NCBI RefSeq assembly: GCF_003612565.1
Contig: NZ_RAZG01000015.1
Location: forward strand, 24,693 to 88,692
Direction: 5' to 3'
Origin: Roseburia sp. 1XD42-69
GTDB taxonomy: Bacteria > Bacillota > Clostridia > Lachnospirales > Lachnospiraceae
DNA length: 64,000 bases
Shown here: positions 24,891 through 35,400 of the stretch, one piece after another
Position numbering within the stretch: the stretch's first letter is position 1
How the letters are laid out: each line of letters starts with the position of its first letter
Position numbers and translations under genes: made by a program
Notes under the pieces: model-generated
Databases searched by the model: none
Seen by the model: the letters and a program-made list of their open reading frames with translations, nothing else
Told to the model about the DNA's origin: nothing

Positions 24891-26996
24891 ATGGCAAACA
24901 AACATGGAAACTTATCAATTAACAGCGACAATATTTTCCCGGTAATAAAAAAATGGCTCTATTCCGACCATGACATTTTTTACAGGGAACTGATTTCAAA
25001 CGGGTGCGATGCCATCACCAAGCTGAAAAAACTGGACATGATGGGGGAATACGAACTTCCCGCAGGCTACAAGCCCAAAATCGAAATTGAGGTAAACCCG
25101 GATGAAAAAACCTTGACCTTTACGGACAACGGCCTGGGAATGACCGCCGACGAGGTGGAGGAATATATCAACCAGATTGCTTTTTCCGGGGCAAATGATT
25201 TCCTGGAAAAATATAAGGACAAGGCAAACGACGACCAGATTATCGGCCACTTCGGATTAGGTTTTTACTCTGCCTTTATGGTAGCCGACGCCGTACACAT
25301 CGATACCCTCTCCTACCAAAAAGGCGCCCAGCCTGTCCACTGGGAATGTGACGGGGGCACGGAATTTGACATGCAGGACGGCATTAAGGAGGAGGTGGGT
25401 ACAAAAATCACCCTGTACTTAAATGAAGACTGCCTGGAATTTGCCAATGAGTACCGGGCAAGGGAAGTCATTGAAAAATACTGCTCTTTCATGCCCACGG
25501 AAATTTTCCTGAAAAAAGCCAATGCCCCGGAGGAATATGAAACCATAAGCCCGGAGGAGAAAAAGGACACAGATAAGGTAATTGAGACAATTATTGAAGA
25601 GGCAAAAACCGAGGAGAAAGAAAACGAAAACGGGGAAAAAGAAATCGTTGAGGTTTCTCCCAAAACAGAAAAGTTAAAGATTGTAAAGCGCCCGGTTCCC
25701 TTAAACGACACAAATCCCCTGTGGGCAAAGACGCCAAAGGACTGCACCGACGAGGAGTACAAAACTTTCTACCGGAAAGTGTTTATGGACTATAAAGAGC
25801 CCCTGTTCTGGATTCATTTAAATATGGACTACCCCTTTAACCTAAAAGGAATCCTGTACTTCCCGAAAATCAACACGGAGTACGATTCCATTGAGGGAAC
25901 CATTAAGCTCTACAACAACCAGGTCTTTGTGGCGGACAACATTAAAGAAGTAATCCCGGAATTTTTAATGCTTTTAAAAGGCGTGATCGACTGTCCGGAC
26001 CTGCCCTTAAACGTATCCAGAAGCGCTCTGCAGAACGATGGTTTTGTAAAGAAAATCTCTGATTACATTACAAAGAAAGTGGCTGACAAGCTTACGGGAA
26101 TGTGCAAAACCGACAAGGAGGCCTACGAAAAATACTGGGACGACATCAGCCCCTTTATCAAATTCGGATGCCTAAAAGACGAAAAATTCTGCGATAAAAT
26201 GAACGATTATATCCTGTTTAAGGATATCAACGACAAATATTTAACCCTGCCGGAATGGATAAAACCTGTGGAGGAAGAAAAAACCGACGGTGAAGAAAAT
26301 GCGGATGCAGAAAATGAAACCTCTGACCAGACTGTGGAAAATGCCGACGGCACCCCTGCAGAGGCACCGGAGGAAGAGCCAAAGGACGACCGCAGCGTGA
26401 TTTACTATGTCACGGATTTAAACCAGCAGGGACAGTATATCAAGATGTTTAAAGAGCAGAATATGAACGCTGTCATCCTTGACCACAACATTGATACCTC
26501 CTTTATCTCCCAACTGGAGCGGAGAAATGAAAAATACAAATTTATGCGCATCGACGCAGACCTTACGGAAGCGTTAAAAGAAGATGTGTCTGAGGAAGAA
26601 TTAAAGGAAATCACCGACAATTTAACGGAAATTTTCCAGAAAGAACTGGAAAATGATAAGTTGAATGTGAAAGTGGAAAAATTAAAGGATGAGAATATCT
26701 CTTCTGTCATCACCCTCTCCGAGGAAGGCAGACGTATGCAGGATATGATGAAAATGTACTCCATGGGAGGCATGGGCATGGACGCTTCCATGTTTGGAGG
26801 GGATGTAACCCTTACCTTAAATGCCAACCACCCTCTTGTAACCTATATTTTAAACAACAAAGAATCCGAACATGTAAAGGATTTCTGTGAACAGCTCTAC
26901 GACCTGGCCATGATTTCAAACCAGCCCTTAGCGCCGGAGGCAATGACAAAGTTTATCGCAAGAAGCAATAAGATTATGATGCTTTTAACAAAATAA
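24891..26996 (+). CDS. htpG: Molecular chaperone HtpG (Hsp90)
   Basis: 701 residues from ATG 24891 behind AAAAGGAGTG. The N-terminal GHKL ATPase domain has ELISNGCDAITK (ELISNASDA-type, Asn and Asp for ATP/Mg), DNGLGM and GHFGLGFYSAFMV. The middle domain has LNVSRSALQND with the catalytic-loop Arg, and the C-terminal dimerisation domain ends near 700. Two acidic inserts, about 235-265 and 455-500 (very Glu/Asp-rich), make it longer than E. coli HtpG. It folds client proteins under stress. The perfect CIRCE upstream predicts HrcA control. Confidence 0.96.
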   Translation: MANKHGNLSINSDNIFPVIKKWLYSDHDIFYRELISNGCDAITKLKKLDMMGEYELPAGYKPKIEIEVNPDEKTLTFTDNGLGMTADEVEEYINQIAFSGANDFLEKYKDKANDDQIIGHFGLGFYSAFMVADAVHIDTLSYQKGAQPVHWECDGGTEFDMQDGIKEEVGTKITLYLNEDCLEFANEYRAREVIEKYCSFMPTEIFLKKANAPEEYETISPEEKKDTDKVIETIIEEAKTEEKENENGEKEIVEVSPKTEKLKIVKRPVPLNDTNPLWAKTPKDCTDEEYKTFYRKVFMDYKEPLFWIHLNMDYPFNLKGILYFPKINTEYDSIEGTIKLYNNQVFVADNIKEVIPEFLMLLKGVIDCPDLPLNVSRSALQNDGFVKKISDYITKKVADKLTGMCKTDKEAYEKYWDDISPFIKFGCLKDEKFCDKMNDYILFKDINDKYLTLPEWIKPVEEEKTDGEENADAENETSDQTVENADGTPAEAPEEEPKDDRSVIYYVTDLNQQGQYIKMFKEQNMNAVILDHNIDTSFISQLERRNEKYKFMRIDADLTEALKEDVSEEELKEITDNLTEIFQKELENDKLNVKVEKLKDENISSVITLSEEGRRMQDMMKMYSMGGMGMDASMFGGDVTLTLNANHPLVTYILNNKESEHVKDFCEQLYDLAMISNQPLAPEAMTKFIARSNKIMMLLTK

Positions 26997-27004
26997 AAAC
27001 CCAA

Positions 27005-27044
27005 AATGGGGACAGTGAAAAACTTCAATTTCACTGTCCCCATT
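27005..27044. terminator. Bidirectional terminator between htpG and the deacetylase-like gene
   Basis: A stem of about 14 bp (AATGGGGACAGTGAAA with its complement, 27005-27020 and 27029-27044) lies between two convergent genes. T-rich sequence follows on both strands, more clearly on the minus strand. Confidence 0.82.
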
Positions 27045-27047
27045 ATT

Positions 27048-28475
27048 TTACCGAAGGGGCGGCACCGGAGGGCGCAGGGAATCTATCACCTCTTTCGCAT
27101 CAAACAAATCTGATACGCTGTCCTCTTTCCCAGCGGCATTGCGGTAAATCCGGTATCCGTCCAAATCCCTCCTGCCCTGGCGCAGATAATCCCTGCCAAA
27201 ATGCACCCGGTACTGTCCCTGATCCACATTGCAGAATATATGATATCCCTCACCCTTAAGGAACTGGTACTTTTCATCATACTCGTTGTAATTTCCCCAG
27301 TCTCCCAAATCCTGCCCGTGGGCAAAGACAATCACATCTGTACCCCCAACCAGTGGCTCCACATTTTCACGCCATTTCTGGGTATCTCTTATGAGACGGC
27401 TTAAGGTCACATCTCCGATTTTAATATGTCCCCAGGTGTGGCTGGCAAACTCCCATCCTTCTTCCTTCAGGGCATCTGCAACTTTTTTTGCCTGCTCCCG
27501 CTCTTTTTCAATATCAAAATCAGGATTGTCTATAAGCCACTGTCTCTTATCATCGTTTAAATTCCCGTTTATATTCAGATAACTGTTATCTGTGCGGTAG
27601 CCCAAAATCCCGTTGTATCCGGTGAGGGCTATGATGCCTTTCGCTCCCCGGTAAGATGCGTCGGGATGCTTCTCAATAAACTTATCCAAAATGGGAACCA
27701 GGTCATAATCTCCCGTAACCCTCTCCCCTTCCGGCGTTATGTACTCACAGGTTGGTCTGCCTTCCTCATCCAAAATCATTTTTGCAGCATACCCGTAATT
27801 ATCGTAACAGTGATAATAACTTAAATCATCCTGTGACAAGACGTAGGCTTTCTTACCCTTGGGAAGCATAATTTCCCCCGGCTCAAAGAGGATATTCCCC
27901 TCTTCATCCTCCCTTTCCCTAACCATGTCGTGGATGCCTACAATCACATACCCTCTGTCATACATTTCCTGTAATATTTTTTTAAATTCACTTATGGTAG
28001 TCATCCATTGGTTATTTCCCACTGCCTGGGGGTCTCTTTCCTGATTGGCAAACGCCCTCTCCGGGTCCACCACCAGGCTGTGGTAAAAGACATGGGTAAC
28101 TTCCTGTATGTTTACCGGTTCACAGGATTCCTTTTCCTTCTGGTAGAAATCCGCCTTCCCTTTTAATTCCCTGTCATCCTCAAAGCCTTCTATCCCCTGT
28201 ATTAAATCCAGGGCACCGTCATAATCGTAAGAGAGAAAGAGACGCTCCGCCTGATTTATCACATCCTGGAATTTGTGGGTCAATGTTTCCTCTTTTTTAT
28301 CCTCAGGCTTTTCTTCTGTATTCCTCTCCGCTGCATCCTTTGACACCTCTATTACACTGCTTTTCTGCCTCCTAAAACGAATCCCTGGGCAAATTAGCAA
28401 AATATATACCAAAATTACGCCCACAGCCAGTGCTGTCAGCTTTTTTCTCTTTCTATTTTTTTTATCTATTTTCAT
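27048..28475 (-). CDS. Membrane-anchored polysaccharide deacetylase-like protein (NodB fold)
   Basis: 475 residues with one N-terminal membrane helix (about 13-31), a charged linker and an extracytoplasmic domain. Candidate NodB motifs are LSQDDLSYYH near residue 213, where the Asp pair fits the first motif, and FASHTWGHI near 347, which fits the HxxxH zinc motif. FAHGQDLGDW near 388 may be a late motif. This is a divergent member, so activity on peptidoglycan or other glycans is inference. It follows a LysM-GH18 gene and a parvulin lipoprotein gene, which fits an envelope or spore-wall role. Confidence 0.7.
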   Translation of the reverse strand: MKIDKKNRKRKKLTALAVGVILVYILLICPGIRFRRQKSSVIEVSKDAAERNTEEKPEDKKEETLTHKFQDVINQAERLFLSYDYDGALDLIQGIEGFEDDRELKGKADFYQKEKESCEPVNIQEVTHVFYHSLVVDPERAFANQERDPQAVGNNQWMTTISEFKKILQEMYDRGYVIVGIHDMVREREDEEGNILFEPGEIMLPKGKKAYVLSQDDLSYYHCYDNYGYAAKMILDEEGRPTCEYITPEGERVTGDYDLVPILDKFIEKHPDASYRGAKGIIALTGYNGILGYRTDNSYLNINGNLNDDKRQWLIDNPDFDIEKEREQAKKVADALKEEGWEFASHTWGHIKIGDVTLSRLIRDTQKWRENVEPLVGGTDVIVFAHGQDLGDWGNYNEYDEKYQFLKGEGYHIFCNVDQGQYRVHFGRDYLRQGRRDLDGYRIYRNAAGKEDSVSDLFDAKEVIDSLRPPVPPLR

Positions 28476-28489
28476 CTGTATTCACTCTT

Positions 28490-29626
28490 CTATTTTATAA
28501 TATCAAACTGCCAGTCTAAAAGTAACCAATTTGCCCGGAAGAGACGCATAATCTGCCAGTAACCCGCCCCATTTAAACCATATTCCTTTATCAGTTCAAA
28601 TTTTGCCTGCATACTCCGAACATCCTCAAACCAAACCTCGTGCTCCTCCCCGTTTTCCCAATAGTGGAAATACGGGGACATGGCACGCTCATCAAAAAAT
28701 ATTTCCGCATTCTTTTCTATGGCAATCTGCACCGCTTCCACGTTCCCTATAGTTCTCGCTTTTGTCACTCCCCGCTCAAAGGGAAGTTTCCAGTCATATC
28801 CGTAATTGGGTATCCCAAGCCTGATTTTATCTGTAGGAATCTCCGTCACCGCATAATCCAAAACTTTCCGCACCTGAAAAATCGGAGCCACCGCCATTGG
28901 GGGGCCGTAGGTATAACCCCACTCATAGGTCATTAAAAGCACATAATCCGCCGCCGCCCCAAGACCCCCGTAGTCTTTTCCCTCATACAAAAGGCCTTTC
29001 TGTCCGGCAGACTGCTTTGGCGCCAAAGCCACCGAAACCTGTCTGCCAATCTCATGGAGGCCCTGGGCTATTTTAGCCACAAAATCTGTAAAGGCGTCCC
29101 TGTCCTCCGCCAGAATATATTCAAAATCCACGTCCACCCCGGCATAGCCTTTTTCCTCCGCCACGCTTTTTAAATTTAAAATTAAATTGTCCACCGCCTC
29201 CGGGGACTGCACCACGGAGTGGATTAAATAATTGTTAAACTGTCCGTCCGCCCCAAACGGCGTCAGGGTAAGGATGGGCAATGTTCCGTGGCGGTAAGCT
29301 GCCTCTATCATAAAATCCACGGAAAGAACCGGGGGAATCAGTTCCCCTTCCGGAGTGAATCCATAGGAAAACACAGATAATTCTGTGAGATAAGGCAGGG
29401 TCTGCTCCAACACCCAGGAATTGATATAGGGATAGGCATAGCCATTGATCCTTACAGGAATTTTTTCATAGGGCTCTTCACCCCCGGGAATCAAAAGGGC
29501 CTGCCCCACTGCCAAGGGGTAGGGGGGCGTCATCTGATTCGCATAGATAATGGACTGGGGCTGTGCCTGGTACATCTCCCCAATCAAATCCACCGTATCC
29601 CCTGGTTTTACCACATAAATTTCCAT
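28490..29626 (-). CDS. LysM plus glycoside hydrolase 18 protein, spore-peptidoglycan type
   Basis: 378 residues. Residues 1-48 are one LysM domain (YVVKPGDTVDLIGEMYQ) that binds peptidoglycan. The rest is a GH18 barrel with the catalytic strand YAGVDVDFEYI near residue 160, where Glu is the proton donor, and later YVLLMTYEWG and LGIPNYGYDW. It resembles the YaaH/SleL enzymes that cut cortex peptidoglycan of spores. No signal peptide is seen, as in those spore-coat-associated enzymes made in the mother cell. The next gene downstream is the deacetylase-like protein. Confidence 0.85.
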   Translation of the reverse strand: MEIYVVKPGDTVDLIGEMYQAQPQSIIYANQMTPPYPLAVGQALLIPGGEEPYEKIPVRINGYAYPYINSWVLEQTLPYLTELSVFSYGFTPEGELIPPVLSVDFMIEAAYRHGTLPILTLTPFGADGQFNNYLIHSVVQSPEAVDNLILNLKSVAEEKGYAGVDVDFEYILAEDRDAFTDFVAKIAQGLHEIGRQVSVALAPKQSAGQKGLLYEGKDYGGLGAAADYVLLMTYEWGYTYGPPMAVAPIFQVRKVLDYAVTEIPTDKIRLGIPNYGYDWKLPFERGVTKARTIGNVEAVQIAIEKNAEIFFDERAMSPYFHYWENGEEHEVWFEDVRSMQAKFELIKEYGLNGAGYWQIMRLFRANWLLLDWQFDIIK

Positions 29627-29647
29627 ATACTAAATTTCCGTTTTTTA

Positions 29648-30649
29648 TCAGTATATGTAAGCCGCCTTGTCTAGGACATTGTTAATGGTTTCAAAATAAC
29701 TGTCTGTGGTTATACTCCCGTCAGTAATAAGGTCTGCCTCCCTCCACACTTTCTCATTTAAATTGGAGGAGAGGCCGGAAATAAATGCCTCATACACATC
29801 GTCAAAAGCCGCCTTTTCCCTTGCCTCCACAATATTGGATTTGTTGGCGTCTGTAAGCTCTTCGTTAAACTTATTGATACATTTAATATAATAATAGCCT
29901 TCCTCCGTGGGGATGCAGTCTGAAACCTCCCCGTCGTCTAATTCAAAGGCAACCTCTTCCACCTCCGGGGGCATTTCCCTCCGCCCAAAAGAAATTTCAA
30001 TGGCGGTTTTCTGGTTATAATTGCTGGCAACTGCGGCGAAATCCTCCCCGTCAGAAAGCTTCTCTTTTACCTCTCCCGCCTTATTCTCATCTTTTAAATA
30101 AATCTGCATTGCCTCCATAATACGGGCTTCGTCATCGCTAACCTCCGCGTTTACCCCCTCTGTGAGCACATGGTACACTTTGTTTGCAAGGGCATAATCT
30201 TCATACATCCCCTCCAGGTCCGCAAGACCTGCCCCGGTATAAGTTTTTTCCGCCTGGCTTAAGGAATCATAATAAGTCTTAGCTGCCCGCTTCACATCCT
30301 CCATCTCCTCCTCTGTCAGGGAAATTTCCTGCTCCTTGGCCAGAAGGTCCATGCAGACGATTCGGGTCATCTCTGATAAAGCCACATCTTTTACATACTG
30401 TTTTAATTTCCCATTTTGAAATTTCTGTTCCCACAAATCGATGCCGTAGGTTTTTCCATATATATTCTGAAAATTAGCAAGATATACTTTTGCTTCCGTA
30501 AGGCTAAAGGTTACCCCGTCAATGCGAAACACATCTCTGCTTCCCATGCCGCTTGTCAGAATCACTTCCTTGCCGCCAATACTGCAGCCTGACAAAAGCT
30601 GGGCTGCCAAAAGGGCACCCGCCAGCCATATTCCTTTCCTTCTTCTCAT
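29648..30649 (-). CDS. Peptidyl-prolyl isomerase lipoprotein, PrsA/parvulin-like
   Basis: 333 residues with a lipoprotein signal (LAGALLAAQLLSGCS, Cys near residue 22). A helical chaperone domain follows, then a parvulin-like part (DGEDFAAVASNYN, ISFGRREMPPEVEEVAF, GYYYIKCINKF, about 200-265). Such proteins fold exported proteins outside the membrane. The active-site residues of parvulin are only partly recognisable, so catalysis is uncertain. It lies in a run of genes for envelope functions on the minus strand, starting behind CGGAGA. Confidence 0.8.
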   Translation of the reverse strand: MRRRKGIWLAGALLAAQLLSGCSIGGKEVILTSGMGSRDVFRIDGVTFSLTEAKVYLANFQNIYGKTYGIDLWEQKFQNGKLKQYVKDVALSEMTRIVCMDLLAKEQEISLTEEEMEDVKRAAKTYYDSLSQAEKTYTGAGLADLEGMYEDYALANKVYHVLTEGVNAEVSDDEARIMEAMQIYLKDENKAGEVKEKLSDGEDFAAVASNYNQKTAIEISFGRREMPPEVEEVAFELDDGEVSDCIPTEEGYYYIKCINKFNEELTDANKSNIVEAREKAAFDDVYEAFISGLSSNLNEKVWREADLITDGSITTDSYFETINNVLDKAAYIY

Positions 30650-30681
30650 GTGTTCTCCGTTTTTACACCCTGTCTTTTCTG

Positions 30682-32082
30682 TTATTTTTTCCTGGCCGCC
30701 AAAATGCTCCTTGCCACTGAAATTCCGTTGGCGGAAGCCTGCTGCAGCCCTCTTGTAACACTGGCCCCGTCCCCAATGGCCCGCAGCCCTTTTGTGCTTG
30801 TCTCAAAATCTCTGTTTACTACTACTTTATTGGAATAAAATTTCACTTCCACTCCATAGAGCAGCGTCTCGTCGCTGGCAATCCCCGGCGTCACTTTATC
30901 CAGGGCTAAAATCATCTCCTCAATATCTACCATAATGCGGTGGGGAAACACCAAAGACAAATCCCCCGGCACAGCATCCTTTAAAGTGGGAATGAGATTG
31001 TTTCTGCAGAGCCTCTCCTCGGTAGTCCTTCTCCCTCTGCGGAAATCCCCGAAAGTCTGTACCATAATCTTACCGTCACAAAGCATGTTGGAGAGCTGGG
31101 CAATCTGTTTGCCGTACTGAATCGGTGTCTTAAATGGCTTGGTAAAATTCTTGGACACCAAAACGGCAAAATTTGTATTATTTGTCTTTAATTCCTTTGA
31201 TTTGTATGCATGGCCGTTTACCACCGCCAATCCCCCGTCATAGTATTCCGCTGCAACTTCCCCAGAGGGGTTTGTACAGAATGTCCGCACTTTGTCGTCA
31301 AAGGTAGGGGTGTGATATACCAACTTTGCCTCATAGAGATTTTCATTTAAAAACTCCATAATCTCATCTCTCACTTCCACCCTGACGCCGATGTCCACGG
31401 TTCCCACTTTCGTATCAATCCCATGATTTTTACATATCCCGCAAAACCAGTCCGCCCCTTCCCGGCCTACAGCGGCAACGATTTCATCCCCGTAAATTTT
31501 CTCTTCTTTATCTGTGAGAATCCCTTTTGCCTCTCCGTCTTCTATGATAATATCCTTTACCATAGTGTGAAATTCCATATCCACTCCGCTCTCTAAGAGA
31601 TGCTGCTGCAGTCTGGCGTATATCTTATACCCCTCCTCTGTTCCCAGATGGCGGATGGGACACTCAATTAATTTCAAATTGGCCTGAATCGCTTTTTTTC
31701 TGATTTCCCGAATCTCCTTCTTCTTATCCAGGCCATATACATTTTTATCCGCTCCGAATTTCAGATAAATTTCATCGGATTCCCGGATAAAAGCTTCCGC
31801 CTGGTCATACCCTAAAATTTCCGGGAGATTGCCCCCCACGTCCGGGGACAGGGAGAGCTTACCGTCGGAAAAAGCCCCTGCGCCGGCAAACCCCGTGGTA
31901 ATGGAACATGGCTTACAGGACAAACACACTTTCGTCTTCCTCTTAGGACACACCCTCTCCTCAATTTTCCTGCCCTTCTCCACAATTAAAATATTCAGTC
32001 CCTTTTCTTTACCAATGAGTTCATAGGCACAAAAAATTCCGGAGGGGCCGGCTCCTATAATTATCACATCATATTTTTTCAA
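30682..32082 (-). CDS. FAD-dependent oxidoreductase of the NAD(P)/FAD dehydrogenase type
   Basis: 466 residues from TTG 32082 behind AAGGTG. The FAD dinucleotide motif is DVIIIGAGPSGIFCAYEL at the start, followed by VEKGRKIEERVCP and a cluster of Cys residues (CPKRKTKVCLSCKPCSI, about 42-62). AGAGAFSDGKLSLSP is typical of this uncharacterised dehydrogenase family, and GDGASVTRGLQQASANG near residue 440 is the second FAD motif. The Cys cluster might bind metal or iron-sulfur. Substrate unknown. A small conserved gene lies directly upstream. Confidence 0.85.
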   Translation of the reverse strand: MKKYDVIIIGAGPSGIFCAYELIGKEKGLNILIVEKGRKIEERVCPKRKTKVCLSCKPCSITTGFAGAGAFSDGKLSLSPDVGGNLPEILGYDQAEAFIRESDEIYLKFGADKNVYGLDKKKEIREIRKKAIQANLKLIECPIRHLGTEEGYKIYARLQQHLLESGVDMEFHTMVKDIIIEDGEAKGILTDKEEKIYGDEIVAAVGREGADWFCGICKNHGIDTKVGTVDIGVRVEVRDEIMEFLNENLYEAKLVYHTPTFDDKVRTFCTNPSGEVAAEYYDGGLAVVNGHAYKSKELKTNNTNFAVLVSKNFTKPFKTPIQYGKQIAQLSNMLCDGKIMVQTFGDFRRGRRTTEERLCRNNLIPTLKDAVPGDLSLVFPHRIMVDIEEMILALDKVTPGIASDETLLYGVEVKFYSNKVVVNRDFETSTKGLRAIGDGASVTRGLQQASANGISVARSILAARKK

Positions 32083-32093
32083 TAAAACACACC

Positions 32094-32357
32094 TTAACTT
32101 TCCACAATTAAAAACCTGCCCTGAGGAAGTTCAAAGACTTCCGCAGCTTCCTCTAACTCCTCATCATCCATCCCGGAAATATCTGTTCCCTGCTCCTCAA
32201 AATATTCCCGTACCTCTTTCATACTGTCACAGACATATGCCATGCAGTCTGACAGAAATTCATCCGCCTCCTCCGGTGTGTCTGCAACTTTTTCCCGGAA
32301 GAGCTGAAGCTGTTTCTCCAAAAATGTATGAATACATATCTCATCGTATTGAAACAT
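32094..32357 (-). CDS. Small acidic conserved protein of unknown function
   Basis: 87 residues, strongly acidic (EEQGTD, DDEELEEAAEVFEL) and helical, with two Cys in FLSDCMAYVCDSM. No recognised domain. It starts at ATG 32357 behind AGGGGATA and ends 11 bases before the oxidoreductase start, so the two are probably co-transcribed. Confidence 0.65.
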   Translation of the reverse strand: MFQYDEICIHTFLEKQLQLFREKVADTPEEADEFLSDCMAYVCDSMKEVREYFEEQGTDISGMDDEELEEAAEVFELPQGRFLIVES

Positions 32358-32428
32358 ATTTATTTTATCCCCTGTTCTTCATTTCTATATAAAAGATAGC
32401 ACAAAACTTTTCCAAAAGCAATCATCAC

Positions 32429-35400
32429 CTAACACACAATCACTTCGTCAAAGTAAAAAGAATAGATTAATTTCTCCTTCACCTTTTTCTTTAGTTTTTT
32501 AAAAAGGGCCTCCTCATACAGATTAAGCTGCATCCGGTAACGCTCCGCCAGTTCTTCCCTGGTATCCACTACATCCGTCTTATAATCCAGAAGGACAATT
32601 TCCCCCTCCTCCTCAAAAAAGGCATCAATAATCCCCTGAACCAAAATTATGGTATCGCTTTTGTCGTGCTCTACTTCATCCGCCGGTTTTCCCATAACAA
32701 AAGGCCGCTCTTTGTAAAGCTGCCCCAATAGGGCCGCCTGTTTCATACGCTCCGCCAAATCGGACTCATAAAACTTTACCAGTTTTTCCCTGCGCAATAA
32801 TTCCCCCATTTCCTTAGAGAGATGCCCGTCCAGTAGTATTTTTTCAATCTCCTCATTTAACACTTCCCTGAGATTGGGATTTTTTGAGAGAATTTCTATG
32901 GGAAGGCATTCCACCGCCCGGTGCATGGCGCTGCCTCTTAGGGCTCCCTGGTTGACCTCCTTTTCCCCGCTCATAAAAACCGGAATGTATGGCACAATTT
33001 CCGCCTCCGGGAATAGGGGTTCGGCAAAATCCGGCTCCTCACCTGCCATGGCTTCTATGGCCCGGTGTTTTAATTCCGACACGGAATATTTTCCCTTCCG
33101 GCTGGTTTCTTTCTCATAGGGATAGCGGTAAGAAAGCTTTTCCTCTACAATTTTATCCGCCCACTCCTCCGGTGCCTCCCTGTGGCAAAAAAGTTCTTCC
33201 ATCCCCTGGGTCTTATGTACCTGTTTTTCTATCTCATCCATTACAAGCTGCTGGGTGCCCCATACCTCCATGGGATATTTCACCTGCCCCGACAGAACAG
33301 GGAGAATCCAGTCCAAATAGCAATCCGCCCCCGCCCGCTCCAAAAAAGACAGGGGTTCCTTTTCATTTAGTTTTATCTCCTGTTTTAACTTTATTTTCTC
33401 TATCTCTTTTTTTGCGTCTTTTCGGATTCCTGTGATAATCAGCTTTTCCTCTGCCCTGGTAAGAGCCACATATAAAACCCGAAGCTCCTCCCCCAGGTTT
33501 TCCAAATCCAGTTGTTTTGCCACTGCTTTTTTATAAAGGGACCCCCCCTTTACCCTGGTAAAGGGATTGATATAATCTACTGCCGCCCCCAATTCCGGGT
33601 GTACCACCAGAGTGCTTCTGGCATCCTGGCGGTTAAACTTTTTTCCGGTGCCGCTTACAAACACCACGGGAAATTCCAGGCCCTTGCTCTTATGGATGGT
33701 CATAATCCGCACTGCATCGGCATTTTCACTGACAATTTCTGCCTCCCCGTAATCCACCTCATACTTCTGCAGTCTGTCTATATAGCGTATGAAGTGAAAC
33801 AGGCCCTTGTAACTGGTACTCTCATAGGCCGCAGCCTTCTCTAAAAGCATCTCAATATTGGCTTTCCTCTGGATGCCAGCGGGCATGGACATAGCATAAC
33901 AGAGATACCCTGTCTCCCTTAAAACCCGGTACAGGAGTTCATGCACAGGCAGTTCCGTGACTAAGTCCCGGAAATAAGTTATCTTCTTTTGCATTTCCTG
34001 CACTTTTACAAACAGTTCTTCCGGCAGGGAATCTTTATCCGGGTACAGGAAGCAAAGGTGAAAAGCCCTTCCGCCCCCCCCTGACTTTAACACTGCCAAT
34101 TCTTCATCCGAAAAACCTCCAAAAAAAGAGCGCAGCACCGCCGCTAAAGGGATATCCTGGCAGGGATTATCCAGTACCCGGAGGAAATTTAAAATCGTAA
34201 GAATTTCCTGGGTCTGAAAATACCCTGTTTTTGAGGAGGCGTGGGCCGGTATTCCCCTCTGGGAGAGCACCTCTAAAAATGTTTCCCCATAGGTTCCAAA
34301 ACTCCTTAAAAGAATTACGATATCTGAATATTTAAGGCGCCGGAATTCCTTTGCATCCTTATCCCATATCTGCTGGTTTTCCATTAATTTCCGTATCTTT
34401 GCAGCCACAACTTCCGCCTCAAGCCAGATGAAATCCCGGATTCCCGCCTCTTTTAACAGTTCTTCCTCCTCATCCGCCAACAAAAGTTCCGGCTTTCCCC
34501 CTTCCGTATCAGGGTAATCCGCCCCGGGCTTTAGGGCTGCATCCTCATCGTAGGCCACGTTCCCTAAGTCTTTCCCCATAATCCGATAAAAAATTTCGTT
34601 GGTACAGTCTAAAACTTCTTTTCTGCTTCTAAAATTCTGGTGAAGTTCAATTTTCTGATTTTGGGAATCCTCCTTTTCATACCTGTCATATTTTTCCATA
34701 AAAATTTCCGGCCTTGCCAGGCGGAACCTGTAAATGCTCTGCTTTACATCCCCCACCATAAAACGGTTGTACTCCCCTGCGCTCTCCTTAGACACTGCCC
34801 CAAGAATCTCCTCCTGAATCAGGTTGCTGTCCTGGTACTCATCCACCATCACTTCCTCAAAAAGATTCTGGCATTCTTTTGCCGCCTCCGTCAGTTCCCT
34901 GCTCTCTTCCTCTATCAGTATTTTTAAGGCGAAATGCTCCAAATCATCAAAATCCAGCATATTTTTTTCCCGCTTTTTTGCAGCATATTTATCCATAAAA
35001 AGTTCCGTAAGGCTTGCCAGCTCTTCCATTGCGGGCCTCATATCCCCAATGCGCTTAAGGGAAACTTCTGCATCGGCAAAGAAAAACTGAGCCTTTATTT
35101 TCTTGATGCAGTCTTTGATTTCCTCCCTGTTTTCCTTTAAAAGTTCCAGTTTTTCCTCACTGCCCTGATACCCTCTTTTGGAGGGCATACGGTCAAAAGA
35201 AAGGGCGGAAAGGTATTTTCCAAGTTTCCCATAACTGTCACAGGAAATCAAACTCTCCACCAAATCCCTGTCATGTTCCGCCACGGTTTTTGCATACTCC
35301 GGGCCGTCATTTTCCTTGGTAAGCTGCACATTTTCCTCGGCAATTTTCAAAAGGCCCTCAAAGAGAAAACCTAAATATTCCATGGTTTTTTCCATCCAAG

